Shown piece after piece: positions 1-6,482 of a stretch of DNA of 7,899 bases; the stretch's first letter is position 1; each line of letters begins with the position of its first letter. This stretch comes from Blautia sp. Lineage in GTDB: Bacteria > Bacillota > Clostridia > Lachnospirales > Lachnospiraceae. The translations under genes were made by a program, and so were the position numbers. The notes beneath the pieces were generated by a model that did not search any database, was not told where the DNA came from, and saw only the letters and a program-made list of their open reading frames with translations. Location: contig JAUUSJ010000173.1 of assembly GCA_030841965.1 (NCBI GenBank), positions 1-7,899 on the forward strand, read 5' to 3'.

Positions 1-80
1 AATCAGCGTATGTCGAAAAACCGTGGGAACGAACGTGTTTTTAGAGGACATATCTACGAACTCTCTTCGCGTCTGTCCCC
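1..80. repeat. Left arm of a long inverted repeat
   Basis: These 80 bases match the reverse complement of 7737-7816 without gaps. By hand alignment, 39 of the first 40 bases are identical (the exception is position 21), and about 68 of 80 overall. The copy begins at the first base of the window, so it probably extends further left. It contains its own imperfect hairpin: TATGTC at 9-14 pairs with GACATA at 47-52, AAAAAC at 16-21 with GTTTTT at 37-42, and CGT at 22-24 with ACG at 33-35. A compact palindromic unit present twice in opposite orientation suggests a dispersed REP-like or MITE-like element. No transposase gene is visible. Confidence 0.85.
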
Positions 81-141
81 ACCCCTCTTCACATCTGTCC
101 CCACATTCCCAAACATAGATTCCCTTCGCATCTGTTCCTCC
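51..141. repeat. Degenerate tandem copies of a CTGTCCCC-ended unit
   Basis: Three decayed units follow one another, ending in GTCTGTCCCC (71-80), ATCTGTCCCC (93-102) and ATCTGTTCCTCC (130-141). Each is preceded by a CTCTTC- or CCCTTCGC-type stretch. They correspond in inverted orientation to the better conserved units at 7675-7769. The first overlaps the end of the 80-bp inverted repeat arm. The decay relative to the right-hand set suggests an older or freely drifting copy. Confidence 0.6.
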
Positions 142-389
142 ATATCAAAATTATCCACTATCTCCATCTGCACAGTTACTTGACGGAGCTTTTACAGTAA
201 ATTGTACCATATGAATTTTTTTTTCACAAGCAAGGAGAGAAAAAACTACTTAAAATCAAGTACAAAAATAAAAAAACAGTAGAAAATAAGTAGAAAAATA
301 CTAAAATCATGTAATTGCGAAGCGAGAAAGATGGCGATATACTTTAATCAATCAAAAGCAGTGATGCAAAGACGTATCAACCGATAGTC

Positions 390-418
390 TTGGTCTGTAG
401 GATGTATAGGAATATATT
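390..418 (+). promoter_or_regulatory. Candidate sigma-A promoter (upstream)
   Basis: TTGGTC at 390-395 lies 17 bp from TATATT at 413-418. The -10 matches the consensus at five of six bases, but the -35 only at three. It would give a leader of roughly 120 nt before the aminotransferase gene. It competes with the extended -10 at 462-470. Confidence 0.3.
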
Positions 419-461
419 TTATGGCGATAGATGAGAGGATGGATATGTCTTTTTTGTTTTA

Positions 462-470
462 TGATATTAT
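462..470 (+). promoter_or_regulatory. Candidate extended -10 promoter for the aminotransferase gene
   Basis: TGATATTAT fits an extended -10 element (TG, one base, then TATTAT, five of six to consensus). There is no recognisable -35 at the right distance, as is common for extended -10 promoters. It is preceded by a T-rich stretch (448-459). Transcription would start near 477, about 70 nt before the start codon and inside the dyad at 468-485. Confidence 0.35.
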
Positions 471-485
471 CTGCGTCAGCAGATA
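468..485. promoter_or_regulatory. Perfect dyad, probable operator or leader hairpin
   Basis: TATCTGC, a four-base centre GTCA, then GCAGATA make a perfect 7-bp-arm palindrome. No U-tract follows, so it is not a terminator. It overlaps the end of the candidate extended -10 element and the predicted start site, which is a typical position for a repressor operator. It could instead act as a 5' stabilising hairpin on the mRNA. No regulator gene is in the window. Confidence 0.45.
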
Positions 486-546
486 CGGAAGTTTAGAAAG
501 TAAAGGTAACTATAGAATGAGATAGTGAGAGGAAGGAGAATAGAAT

Positions 547-1917
547 ATGGCAAAGAAAGAACAGGTAATAAAGGATTTAGATAGAGTAATCGGATTGATT
601 AAGACAGATACCGTTGATATTCCTGAGCAGGAGAAAAAAGCGATGGTGGCAGAGACATTGGAGCATTTTGACCACTATGTAAGTCCAGGCTGGTTAAAAT
701 ACAGAAAATCAGTATCCACCGACTCCGATGCAGGCGCAGTTTTAGAGTGGCAGGATGAGGGAGCTTACTGTTATGGATTAAATGGAGAGAAATTCATTGA
801 CTGTCTCGGTGGTTTTGGAATTTATACTTGCGGACATAGAAATCCAGAAATTATGGAGGTCGTAAAAGCACAGTTAGACCATCAGGCACTTCACTCTCAG
901 GAGCTTTTGGACCCACTCCGCGGTTATCTCGCAAAGGCAGTGGCAGATATCACACCTGGAGATTTACAGTATTGCTTCTTCACAAACGGCGGTGCGGAGG
1001 CAGTAGAGATGGCGCTTAAATTGGCTCGTATCGCTACAGGAGGAAGATGGTATATTTCCACAGTCGGAGCTTTCCACGGAAAATCAATGGGAGCTATCTC
1101 TATGGGTGGTAAGTCCACATACCGTGTTCCTTATACGCCGATGGTACAGCAGGTACAGCATGTGGAGTACGGTAATGCAGAGGATGTCAGAAAGGCAATC
1201 CGAAATCTTCACGCAGTGGGAGAAAAGGTAGCAGCTGTCATTTTGGAGCCAATTCAAGGAGAGGCCGGCGTCATCATTCCTCCAGAGGGATATTTACAGG
1301 AAGTAAGAGAAATCTGTGATGAGTTTGGTGTGGCACTTATTTTTGATGAGATTCAGACAGGTATGGGACGTACTGGTACGATGTGGAGATGTGAGGCAGA
1401 GGGAGTGACTCCAGATATTATGACATTTGGTAAGGCATTCGGAGGCGGAATCCTTCCAATCACAGGTATTATCTGTAAGCCAGAGATGTGGACAGAACAG
1501 TTAGTAGATAATCCATGGTTGCTTGGTTCCCCAACATTTGGTGGAAATCCAGTTTGTTGCGCGGCAGCAATTGCTACAATTAAATATATGTTGGAGCATG
1601 ATATTCCTGGTGTTTGCAAGGCAAAGGGAGAAGTTTTGAAGGCAGGTCTTATGTCATTAGCTGAGAAATATCCAGAAGTAATTCAGGAGGTTCGAGGAAC
1701 AGGATTAATGTTGGCAGTCGAGTTCCATACGAGTGATATTGGATATGAGGCTGCAAAAGGATTATTTAAAAGAGGCGTTATGACAGCGGGAACATTGGTA
1801 AATGCAAAGACGATTCGTTTTGAGCCGACAGCAGTTATCTCAGAGCAGGATATAAAGGATGTAATAGAGAGATTCGATGAAGCTTTGGCGGATACGAAGA
1901 AAGTTTTTGATTTATAA
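547..1917 (+). CDS. patA: Putrescine aminotransferase (class III, PLP-dependent)
   Basis: A cytosolic enzyme that moves an amino group of putrescine to 2-oxoglutarate, giving 4-aminobutanal (which cyclises to 1-pyrroline) and glutamate. The 456 residues match the length of E. coli PatA/YgjG, and the remembered signature segments agree throughout: GFGIYTCGHRNP (90-101), LHSQELLDPLR (115-125), AFHGKSMGA (175-183) and DEIQTGMGRTG (267-277). The PLP lysine is K296 in TFGKAFGGG, D267 is the cofactor-ring aspartate, NGGAE (147-151) contacts the phosphate, and T330 in PTFGGNP is the conserved threonine. K179 stands where GABA aminotransferases carry a carboxylate-binding arginine, which fits a diamine substrate. 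AGGAG at 534-538, 8 nt upstream, supports the start. It is its own transcription unit, cut off from the downstream operon by a terminator. Cadaverine activity is possible, and ornithine aminotransferase is a less likely reading. Confidence 0.93.
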   Translation: MAKKEQVIKDLDRVIGLIKTDTVDIPEQEKKAMVAETLEHFDHYVSPGWLKYRKSVSTDSDAGAVLEWQDEGAYCYGLNGEKFIDCLGGFGIYTCGHRNPEIMEVVKAQLDHQALHSQELLDPLRGYLAKAVADITPGDLQYCFFTNGGAEAVEMALKLARIATGGRWYISTVGAFHGKSMGAISMGGKSTYRVPYTPMVQQVQHVEYGNAEDVRKAIRNLHAVGEKVAAVILEPIQGEAGVIIPPEGYLQEVREICDEFGVALIFDEIQTGMGRTGTMWRCEAEGVTPDIMTFGKAFGGGILPITGIICKPEMWTEQLVDNPWLLGSPTFGGNPVCCAAAIATIKYMLEHDIPGVCKAKGEVLKAGLMSLAEKYPEVIQEVRGTGLMLAVEFHTSDIGYEAAKGLFKRGVMTAGTLVNAKTIRFEPTAVISEQDIKDVIERFDEALADTKKVFDL

Positions 1918-1924
1918 AAAGGAC

Positions 1925-1945
1925 GCTTTATCGAGTGATAAGAGC
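1925..1945 (+). other. Stem-loop just after the aminotransferase gene
   Basis: GCTTTATC at 1925-1932 pairs with GATAAGAGC at 1937-1945 around a GAGT loop, with one bulged G. No T-run follows, so it is probably not a terminator. It may protect the mRNA 3' end ahead of the true terminator at 1986. Confidence 0.35.
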
Positions 1946-1985
1946 TTCGCACGAATAGATAAAATTTAAAACAGGAAGAATGCAA

Positions 1986-2025
1986 GGGTGCATATCTCAA
2001 GAAGAGATAGCGCCCTTTTTCTTTT
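1986..2025 (+). terminator. Strong intrinsic terminator ending the aminotransferase unit
   Basis: The 5' arm 1986-1998 (GGGTGCATATCTC) pairs with 2004-2015 (GAGATAGCGCCC) over 12 bp, with one bulged A and one G-T pair. The loop is AAGAA, and TTTTTCTTTT follows at 2016-2025. This separates the first gene from the antiporter operon. Confidence 0.9.
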
Positions 2026-2101
2026 GAATATTTTTAAAGAAAGATTTACAATACTTCAGCTATATACAAGGTTCGCAAAAAATCTTCGTTTTCAAATAAG
2101 T

Positions 2102-2130
2102 TTGAACTCAAATTTTGGTGACCTTATGTA
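2102..2130 (+). promoter_or_regulatory. Weak candidate promoter with overlapping dyad for the antiporter operon
   Basis: TTGAAC at 2102-2107 lies 17 bp from TATGTA at 2125-2130. The -10 is poor. An alternative -10 is TATTAC at 2140-2145. A dyad, TTTGA at 2101-2105 and TCAAA at 2108-2112, covers the -35 and could bind a regulator. An upstream terminator followed by a new gene set requires some promoter between 2026 and 2206. This is the best I see there, and no other feature stands out. Confidence 0.3.
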
Positions 2131-2206
2131 TGACTGGACTATTACAAAAATTTAAATAGAGAAGGGACAAGATAAAAAGATAGTCAATTTAGAAAGGTAG
2201 ATTGCG

Positions 2207-3565
2207 ATGGAATATGGATTTTTAACATTAGTACCTGTCATTGTAATTGTTGTAATGGCAATTATTACAAAGAGGTCATTTGAGTCTCTATTAGTGGGCT
2301 CGGTTATCGCCTGCATTATTATGTATAAGGCTTCATTTTTGCCAAACTGGGTGGAGATGATGCTGAATGCGGCGGCAGATTATGATAATGCGTGGGTTAT
2401 CTTAGTTTGTGGATTATTTGGAAGCTTAATTGCGATGCTTCGAGAGTCGAAGGGAACCAATGGTTTTTCCAGATGGGGTGAGAAGCTTTGTAAGAGTGAG
2501 AGAACGGCGCTTCTTGGAACATTTGTGATGGGCGTTATTATTTTTGTGGATGATTATTTAAATATGTTGACGGTGGGAACTTGTATGAGAAAGATTTGTG
2601 ATAAGAGAAAGGTGCCAAGAGAGTCTCTTGCCTATATGCTTGACTCAACAGGAACTCCAGTCTGTGTGCTTTTGCCGTTTTCCACGTGGACAGCGTTTTA
2701 TATTAATTTATTTATGAAGGAAGATGCGATTAAAAACTTAGGTTTTGAGTCAGGGATTCAGATGTATCTTCATGTCATGCCTTTTATCTTTTATGCGATT
2801 ACGACCGTTATTATCGTATTACTGTTTGGATTTGGCATTATGCCAAAGCTCGGTGCAATGAAAAAGGCGTATGAGCGAACGAGGACGACAGGTCAGACTT
2901 ATAGTGAGCAAAGTAGAAAATACAATATGAACGAGGACGAGGAGGATGTGACTGGAAATATATGGGATTTTGTGATTCCGATTGGCGTATTGATTGTTGT
3001 CACTGTCGTACAGGGAGATATGTTGCTTGCAGTTATCGTGGCGCTCTTTGTCTGCCTTGTGATGTACTCGATTCGCAAGATTATGACGGTGGGAGAGTGG
3101 TGTAATTTATTAATCTCTGGTTTTTGCGAGATGCTTCCGACTCTGGCTATTTTACTTGGAGCTTTCACAGTGGCAAATAGCTGTAATGAGATGGGACTTC
3201 CAGAGTATGTCATTGCGACGGTGGAACCTTATCTGAGCTCAGCGACATTTCCGATTATCATCTTTTTAGTTGTCTCTTTGCTTACATTTGCAACTAGTTC
3301 AACTTGGGGTGTATCTACGATTGTAGTACCGATTATTATTCCATTGGCAGCGGCTGTTGACGCCAATATGCTACTTACTATGGCTGCGATTTTATCTGGA
3401 AGTACATTTGGAAGTCATGCATGTTTTTACTCTGATGCGACTGTCTTGGCGTCCACAGCGACGAGAATTGAGAACTTGGATCACGCAGTGACACAGATAC
3501 CTTATGCGATACTTGGTGCGGTGATTTCCTGTATCGGATTTGGAATTTGCGGAGTGATTATGTAG
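2207..3565 (+). CDS. NhaC-family antiporter, possible amine/GABA/4-hydroxybutyrate exchanger
   Basis: An integral membrane protein of 452 residues, the usual size for the Na+/H+ antiporter NhaC family (ion transporter superfamily). Hydrophobic segments lie at about 5-20, 26-43, 62-78, 102-118, 190-210, 254-270, 272-290, 308-325, 347-364, 370-388 and 430-452. A charged cytoplasmic-type loop (213-250, with an acidic patch near 242-247) splits the protein. Family-like motifs are FVDDYLN (113-119), DSTGTPVC (146-153), ATSSTWG (362-368) and GSTFGSHACFYSDAT (398-412). Some members of this family, such as Bacillus subtilis MleN (malate/lactate), exchange organic substrates rather than only Na+ for H+. 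As the first gene of a GABA/4-hydroxybutyrate operon, it may import putrescine or GABA or export 4-hydroxybutyrate. The substrate is inferred from context only. GAAAGG at 2192-2197 is a moderate ribosome binding site for this start. Confidence 0.85.
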   Translation: MEYGFLTLVPVIVIVVMAIITKRSFESLLVGSVIACIIMYKASFLPNWVEMMLNAAADYDNAWVILVCGLFGSLIAMLRESKGTNGFSRWGEKLCKSERTALLGTFVMGVIIFVDDYLNMLTVGTCMRKICDKRKVPRESLAYMLDSTGTPVCVLLPFSTWTAFYINLFMKEDAIKNLGFESGIQMYLHVMPFIFYAITTVIIVLLFGFGIMPKLGAMKKAYERTRTTGQTYSEQSRKYNMNEDEEDVTGNIWDFVIPIGVLIVVTVVQGDMLLAVIVALFVCLVMYSIRKIMTVGEWCNLLISGFCEMLPTLAILLGAFTVANSCNEMGLPEYVIATVEPYLSSATFPIIIFLVVSLLTFATSSTWGVSTIVVPIIIPLAAAVDANMLLTMAAILSGSTFGSHACFYSDATVLASTATRIENLDHAVTQIPYAILGAVISCIGFGICGVIM

Positions 3566-3583
3566 GAGAAAGGAAGGGAGAAT

Positions 3584-5071
3584 ATGGATATGGAGAAAAA
3601 GAAATTATATATTGATGGACAGTGGGTAGAAGGCAGTGAGGGAAAAACTTTTACTTCTATTAACCCGGCTACGGGAGAAGTTATCGCAGAAATTTGTGAA
3701 GCGTCCTTAGATGATGCCAAAAAGGCGATTGCGGCGGCGAAGAAATCTTTCTATGAGACGAGAGAGTGGAGAGATATGGATTCTCAGGCGAGAGGCGATA
3801 TTATCTTAAAGATTGCAGATAAGATAGAAGAATATAAGGATGAGCTTGCCAGATTAGATGCGGTAGATATGGGAAAACCTCTAAGAGAGGCAGAGGCGGA
3901 TGTGGATGATGCCATTCACTGTTTCCGCTATTATGCGAGCTTGATTAAGACGCCGCACGGCGGAGCGTATGATGTAAATACTGGATTTGGCGAGATGCAT
4001 AGCTATACTGTCCATGAGCCTGTCGGTGTATGTGCGGAGATTACACCTTGGAATTATCCACTTCTTATGGGTGTCTGGAAATTAGCGCCGAGCATTGCGG
4101 CTGGAAATAGTGTTGTCTTTAAGCCAGCGACAGTCTGCGTCTTATCTTGTATTAGATTATTTGAGATTTTTGAGGAATGTGGACTTCCAGAGGGAGTTGC
4201 CAATCTTGTTATGGGACCTGGCTCAACGATTGGAAATGAGTTGGCCGGCAGCAAAGACGTTGATATGGTTACATTTACAGGAAGCACCGAGGTTGGACAA
4301 AGCATTATGCGACAGGCCGCAAATAATGTAAAGAAGGTTGGACTTGAGCTTGGCGGAAAATCTCCAAACGTTATTTTTGCAGATGCAGATTTGGATGGCG
4401 CTGTAGAGTGGGCGATGATTGGTATTTTCTTAAATCAGGGCGAGATTTGTTCGGCGGGAAGTCGAATTATTATCGAGGAGAGTATCAAGGATGAGTTTGT
4501 AAAAAGGTTGGCGAAGAAGGCAAATGCTATTACAATCGGTAACCCACTTGATAATCCAGATATGGGAGCAATGGTATCAGAAAGTCATATGAATAAAGTA
4601 TTAAGCTATATCAAAAAAGGAAAGGAAGAGGGAGCAACACTTGTCTGCGGTGGCGAGAGATATACCGAGGGGGAATGTGCGAAGGGATTCTTCATTCGAC
4701 CAACTATTTTTGATAATTGTACATCGGATATGACGATTGTGAAGGAAGAGATTTTTGGACCAGTTGTGGCAATTCAGACTTTTAAGACAGAAAAAGAGGC
4801 GATTGATATCGCAAATGATACCCCATATGGATTAGCAGGAGCAGTATTTACGAGTGACGGTTCTAGGGCACTTCGTGTTATCAAAGAGATTCGTGCTGGA
4901 ATTACATGGATTAACTGCTATAATCCAACCTTTAATGAGGCACCTTGGGGTGGCTATAAAATGAGTGGAATCGGACGAGAACTCGGTGTCCATGGACTTG
5001 AGGAGTATCAAGAAGTAAAACAGATTAATATTAATTTAAATCCTGGAATTGTAGGATGGTATGAGAACTAA
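3584..5071 (+). CDS. NAD(P)-dependent aldehyde dehydrogenase, probable 4-aminobutanal dehydrogenase
   Basis: A cytosolic aldehyde dehydrogenase of 495 residues, full length for the family, resembling betaine-aldehyde and aminobutyraldehyde dehydrogenases. In this context it most likely oxidises 4-aminobutanal to GABA. The catalytic set is complete: N157 in PWNYP, K180 in VFKPA, the general base E255 in LELGGKSPN, the nucleophile C289 in QGEICSAGSR, and E389 in EEIFGP. FTGSTEVG (231-238) is the cofactor-binding turn. It follows the antiporter by 18 bp and precedes the second aminotransferase by 24 bp, so all are co-transcribed. The start is ambiguous by two codons: ATG 3584 lies 9 nt after AGGA (3571-3574), and ATG 3590 lies 9 nt after GGGAG (3576-3580). 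Succinate-semialdehyde or betaine-aldehyde dehydrogenase are alternatives. The first would compete with the reductive last step of the operon, so I favour 4-aminobutanal. Confidence 0.88.
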   Translation: MDMEKKKLYIDGQWVEGSEGKTFTSINPATGEVIAEICEASLDDAKKAIAAAKKSFYETREWRDMDSQARGDIILKIADKIEEYKDELARLDAVDMGKPLREAEADVDDAIHCFRYYASLIKTPHGGAYDVNTGFGEMHSYTVHEPVGVCAEITPWNYPLLMGVWKLAPSIAAGNSVVFKPATVCVLSCIRLFEIFEECGLPEGVANLVMGPGSTIGNELAGSKDVDMVTFTGSTEVGQSIMRQAANNVKKVGLELGGKSPNVIFADADLDGAVEWAMIGIFLNQGEICSAGSRIIIEESIKDEFVKRLAKKANAITIGNPLDNPDMGAMVSESHMNKVLSYIKKGKEEGATLVCGGERYTEGECAKGFFIRPTIFDNCTSDMTIVKEEIFGPVVAIQTFKTEKEAIDIANDTPYGLAGAVFTSDGSRALRVIKEIRAGITWINCYNPTFNEAPWGGYKMSGIGRELGVHGLEEYQEVKQININLNPGIVGWYEN

Positions 5072-5095
5072 AAAAGCCGAAAGTAGGAGAGAGAA

Positions 5096-6463
5096 ATGTT
5101 AAGAACAGATTTACCAAAAATAATAACAGAAACTTTACCTGGACCAAAGGCAAAGAAATTGATTGAGAGAAGAAAAGAGGCAACTCCATCGGCGATTGGA
5201 TGTGTATATCCAGTTGCAATTGAGCGCGGCGAGGGTGCGATGATTGAGGATGTCGATGGAAATAAATTTTTAGATTGGGTCGGAGGTGTCGGTGTTTTAA
5301 ATATTGGTTATTCTCATCCTGAGATTGTGGATGCCGTAAAAGAGCAGGCAGAAAAATATTTCCACGGTATGTTTAATATTGTGACTCATGAGGGATATGT
5401 CGCATTGGCGGAGAAGCTTGCGAAGATTGCCCCAGTAAAGGGAGAGAAGAAAAAAGTATTCTTCGCAAATAGTGGAGCTGAGTCGGACGAAAATGCAGTG
5501 AAGATTGCGAAGGCATTTACAAAGAGAAATAATATTATTGTATTTTCGGGAGCTTTTCACGGAAGGACACTCCTTACGATGTCTATGACCTCAAAGAAGG
5601 CGTACGCAGTTGACATGGGACCTTTCCCAGATGGAATTTACCGAGCAAAATTCCCATATTATTACCGTAATCCAGAGGGAATGCCAGCTGAAAAAGCATG
5701 TGAGTACTATCTGAGTTCTATCAAAGATGTATTTGAACAATGTGCGCCAGCTGACACGATTGCGGCGATTGTGGTCGAGCCATTACAAGGCGAGGGTGGT
5801 TTTATCCCTGCACCGATTGAGTGGATTTCGGCGGTGAGAAAGATTTGTGATGAAAATGGAATTTTGCTCGTCGCAGACGAGGTGCAGTCGGGATTTTGCA
5901 GGACAGGAAAAATGTTCGCCTCGATGTACTGGGAGGAGGCAGGTGTGCAGCCGGACATTATCGCAACTGCCAAATCTATCGCGGCAGGTGTGCCACTCTC
6001 TGCGATTATTGCGAGGGAGGAGATTATGGAGGCTCCAAAAAAGGGAACGATAGGAGGAACCTTCTGTGGAAATCCGCTGGCATGTGCAGCAGCGTTAAAG
6101 ACGATTGAGATTATGGAGAGAGAAAATTTGGCAGGGCGTTCTCTCGAGATTGGAAAAAAAGTGACCGATACTTATAAAAAATGGCAAGAAAAATACGATT
6201 GTATTGGCGATATCCGTGGATTAGGTGGTATGATAGGATTAGAGTTAGTAAAAACTCAAGAAGGAAAAGAGCCAGCCACAGATTTGACAAATGCATTGGT
6301 ATTGGAATGCGCTCAAAATGGTCTGCTCATTGAGAGTGCGGGCACATATGGCAATGTCATTCGATTTTTGGCACCGCTTGTTATCACAGACGAGCAGTTG
6401 GAGGCTGGACTTGAGATTATGGAAAATGCATTAGTAAAATGCATGGATACTTTGCTAGTTTGA
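5096..6463 (+). CDS. gabT: 4-aminobutyrate (GABA) aminotransferase, class III
   Basis: A cytosolic PLP enzyme that transfers the amino group of GABA to 2-oxoglutarate, giving succinate semialdehyde and glutamate. At 455 residues it is somewhat longer than the approximately 426-residue E. coli GabT. The class III core is intact: NSGAES (125-130), FHGRT (154-158), EPLQGEGG (228-235), DEVQSGFCRTG (261-271), the PLP lysine K293 in TAKSIAAG, and T322 in GGTFCGNP. R157 and R423 (in NVIRFLAPL) align by motif with E. coli GabT R141 and R398, which bind the carboxylates of GABA and of 2-oxoglutarate/glutamate. E228 matches the gating glutamate. The start has AGGAG at 5085-5089, 6 nt upstream. The next gene, 19 bp away, consumes its product. 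Other omega-aminotransferases (5-aminovalerate, beta-alanine) remain possible, but the neighbour makes GABA the best call. Confidence 0.88.
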   Translation: MLRTDLPKIITETLPGPKAKKLIERRKEATPSAIGCVYPVAIERGEGAMIEDVDGNKFLDWVGGVGVLNIGYSHPEIVDAVKEQAEKYFHGMFNIVTHEGYVALAEKLAKIAPVKGEKKKVFFANSGAESDENAVKIAKAFTKRNNIIVFSGAFHGRTLLTMSMTSKKAYAVDMGPFPDGIYRAKFPYYYRNPEGMPAEKACEYYLSSIKDVFEQCAPADTIAAIVVEPLQGEGGFIPAPIEWISAVRKICDENGILLVADEVQSGFCRTGKMFASMYWEEAGVQPDIIATAKSIAAGVPLSAIIAREEIMEAPKKGTIGGTFCGNPLACAAALKTIEIMERENLAGRSLEIGKKVTDTYKKWQEKYDCIGDIRGLGGMIGLELVKTQEGKEPATDLTNALVLECAQNGLLIESAGTYGNVIRFLAPLVITDEQLEAGLEIMENALVKCMDTLLV

Positions 6464-6482
6464 GAGAAGGAGCGAAAGTAAA

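Larger units (their letters stand above)
142..546 (+). other. AT-rich leader upstream of the putrescine aminotransferase gene
   Basis: No convincing gene was found here. Positions 211-315 are very AT-rich, with a run of nine T at about 217-225 and repeated AGTAGAAAA/AGTACAAAA blocks. TAAAATCAAGTA at 251-262 recurs as TAAAATCATGTA at 302-313. A small dyad, TACTT at 247-251 with AAGTA at 258-262, surrounds the first of these. ATGGCGATA occurs at 331-339 and again at 421-429. Two tiny ORFs start at those points (331-387 and 421-525) but lack good ribosome binding sites. The segment from about 390 to 485 holds the candidate promoters and the dyad listed separately. Confidence 0.5.

Noticed and set aside
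51..141. CRISPR array suggested by spaced CTGTCCCC repeats
   Set aside because: The units are adjacent, variable in length and degenerate, with no unique spacers between constant repeats and no cas genes.
331..387. 18-codon ORF sharing ATGGCGATA with the one at 421
   Set aside because: No ribosome binding site, very short, and the nine-base repeat is within what chance can give in AT-rich DNA.
421..525. 34-codon ORF upstream of the aminotransferase gene, a possible leader peptide
   Set aside because: Only a distant AGGA precedes it, its start overlaps one of the candidate promoters, and the dyad at 468-485 lies inside it. The composition looks random.
1353..2000. Open frames on the - strand (1353-1619 and 1683-2000) opposite the end of the aminotransferase gene
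   Set aside because: Both lie opposite a conserved gene and its terminator. They lack ribosome binding sites and family motifs.
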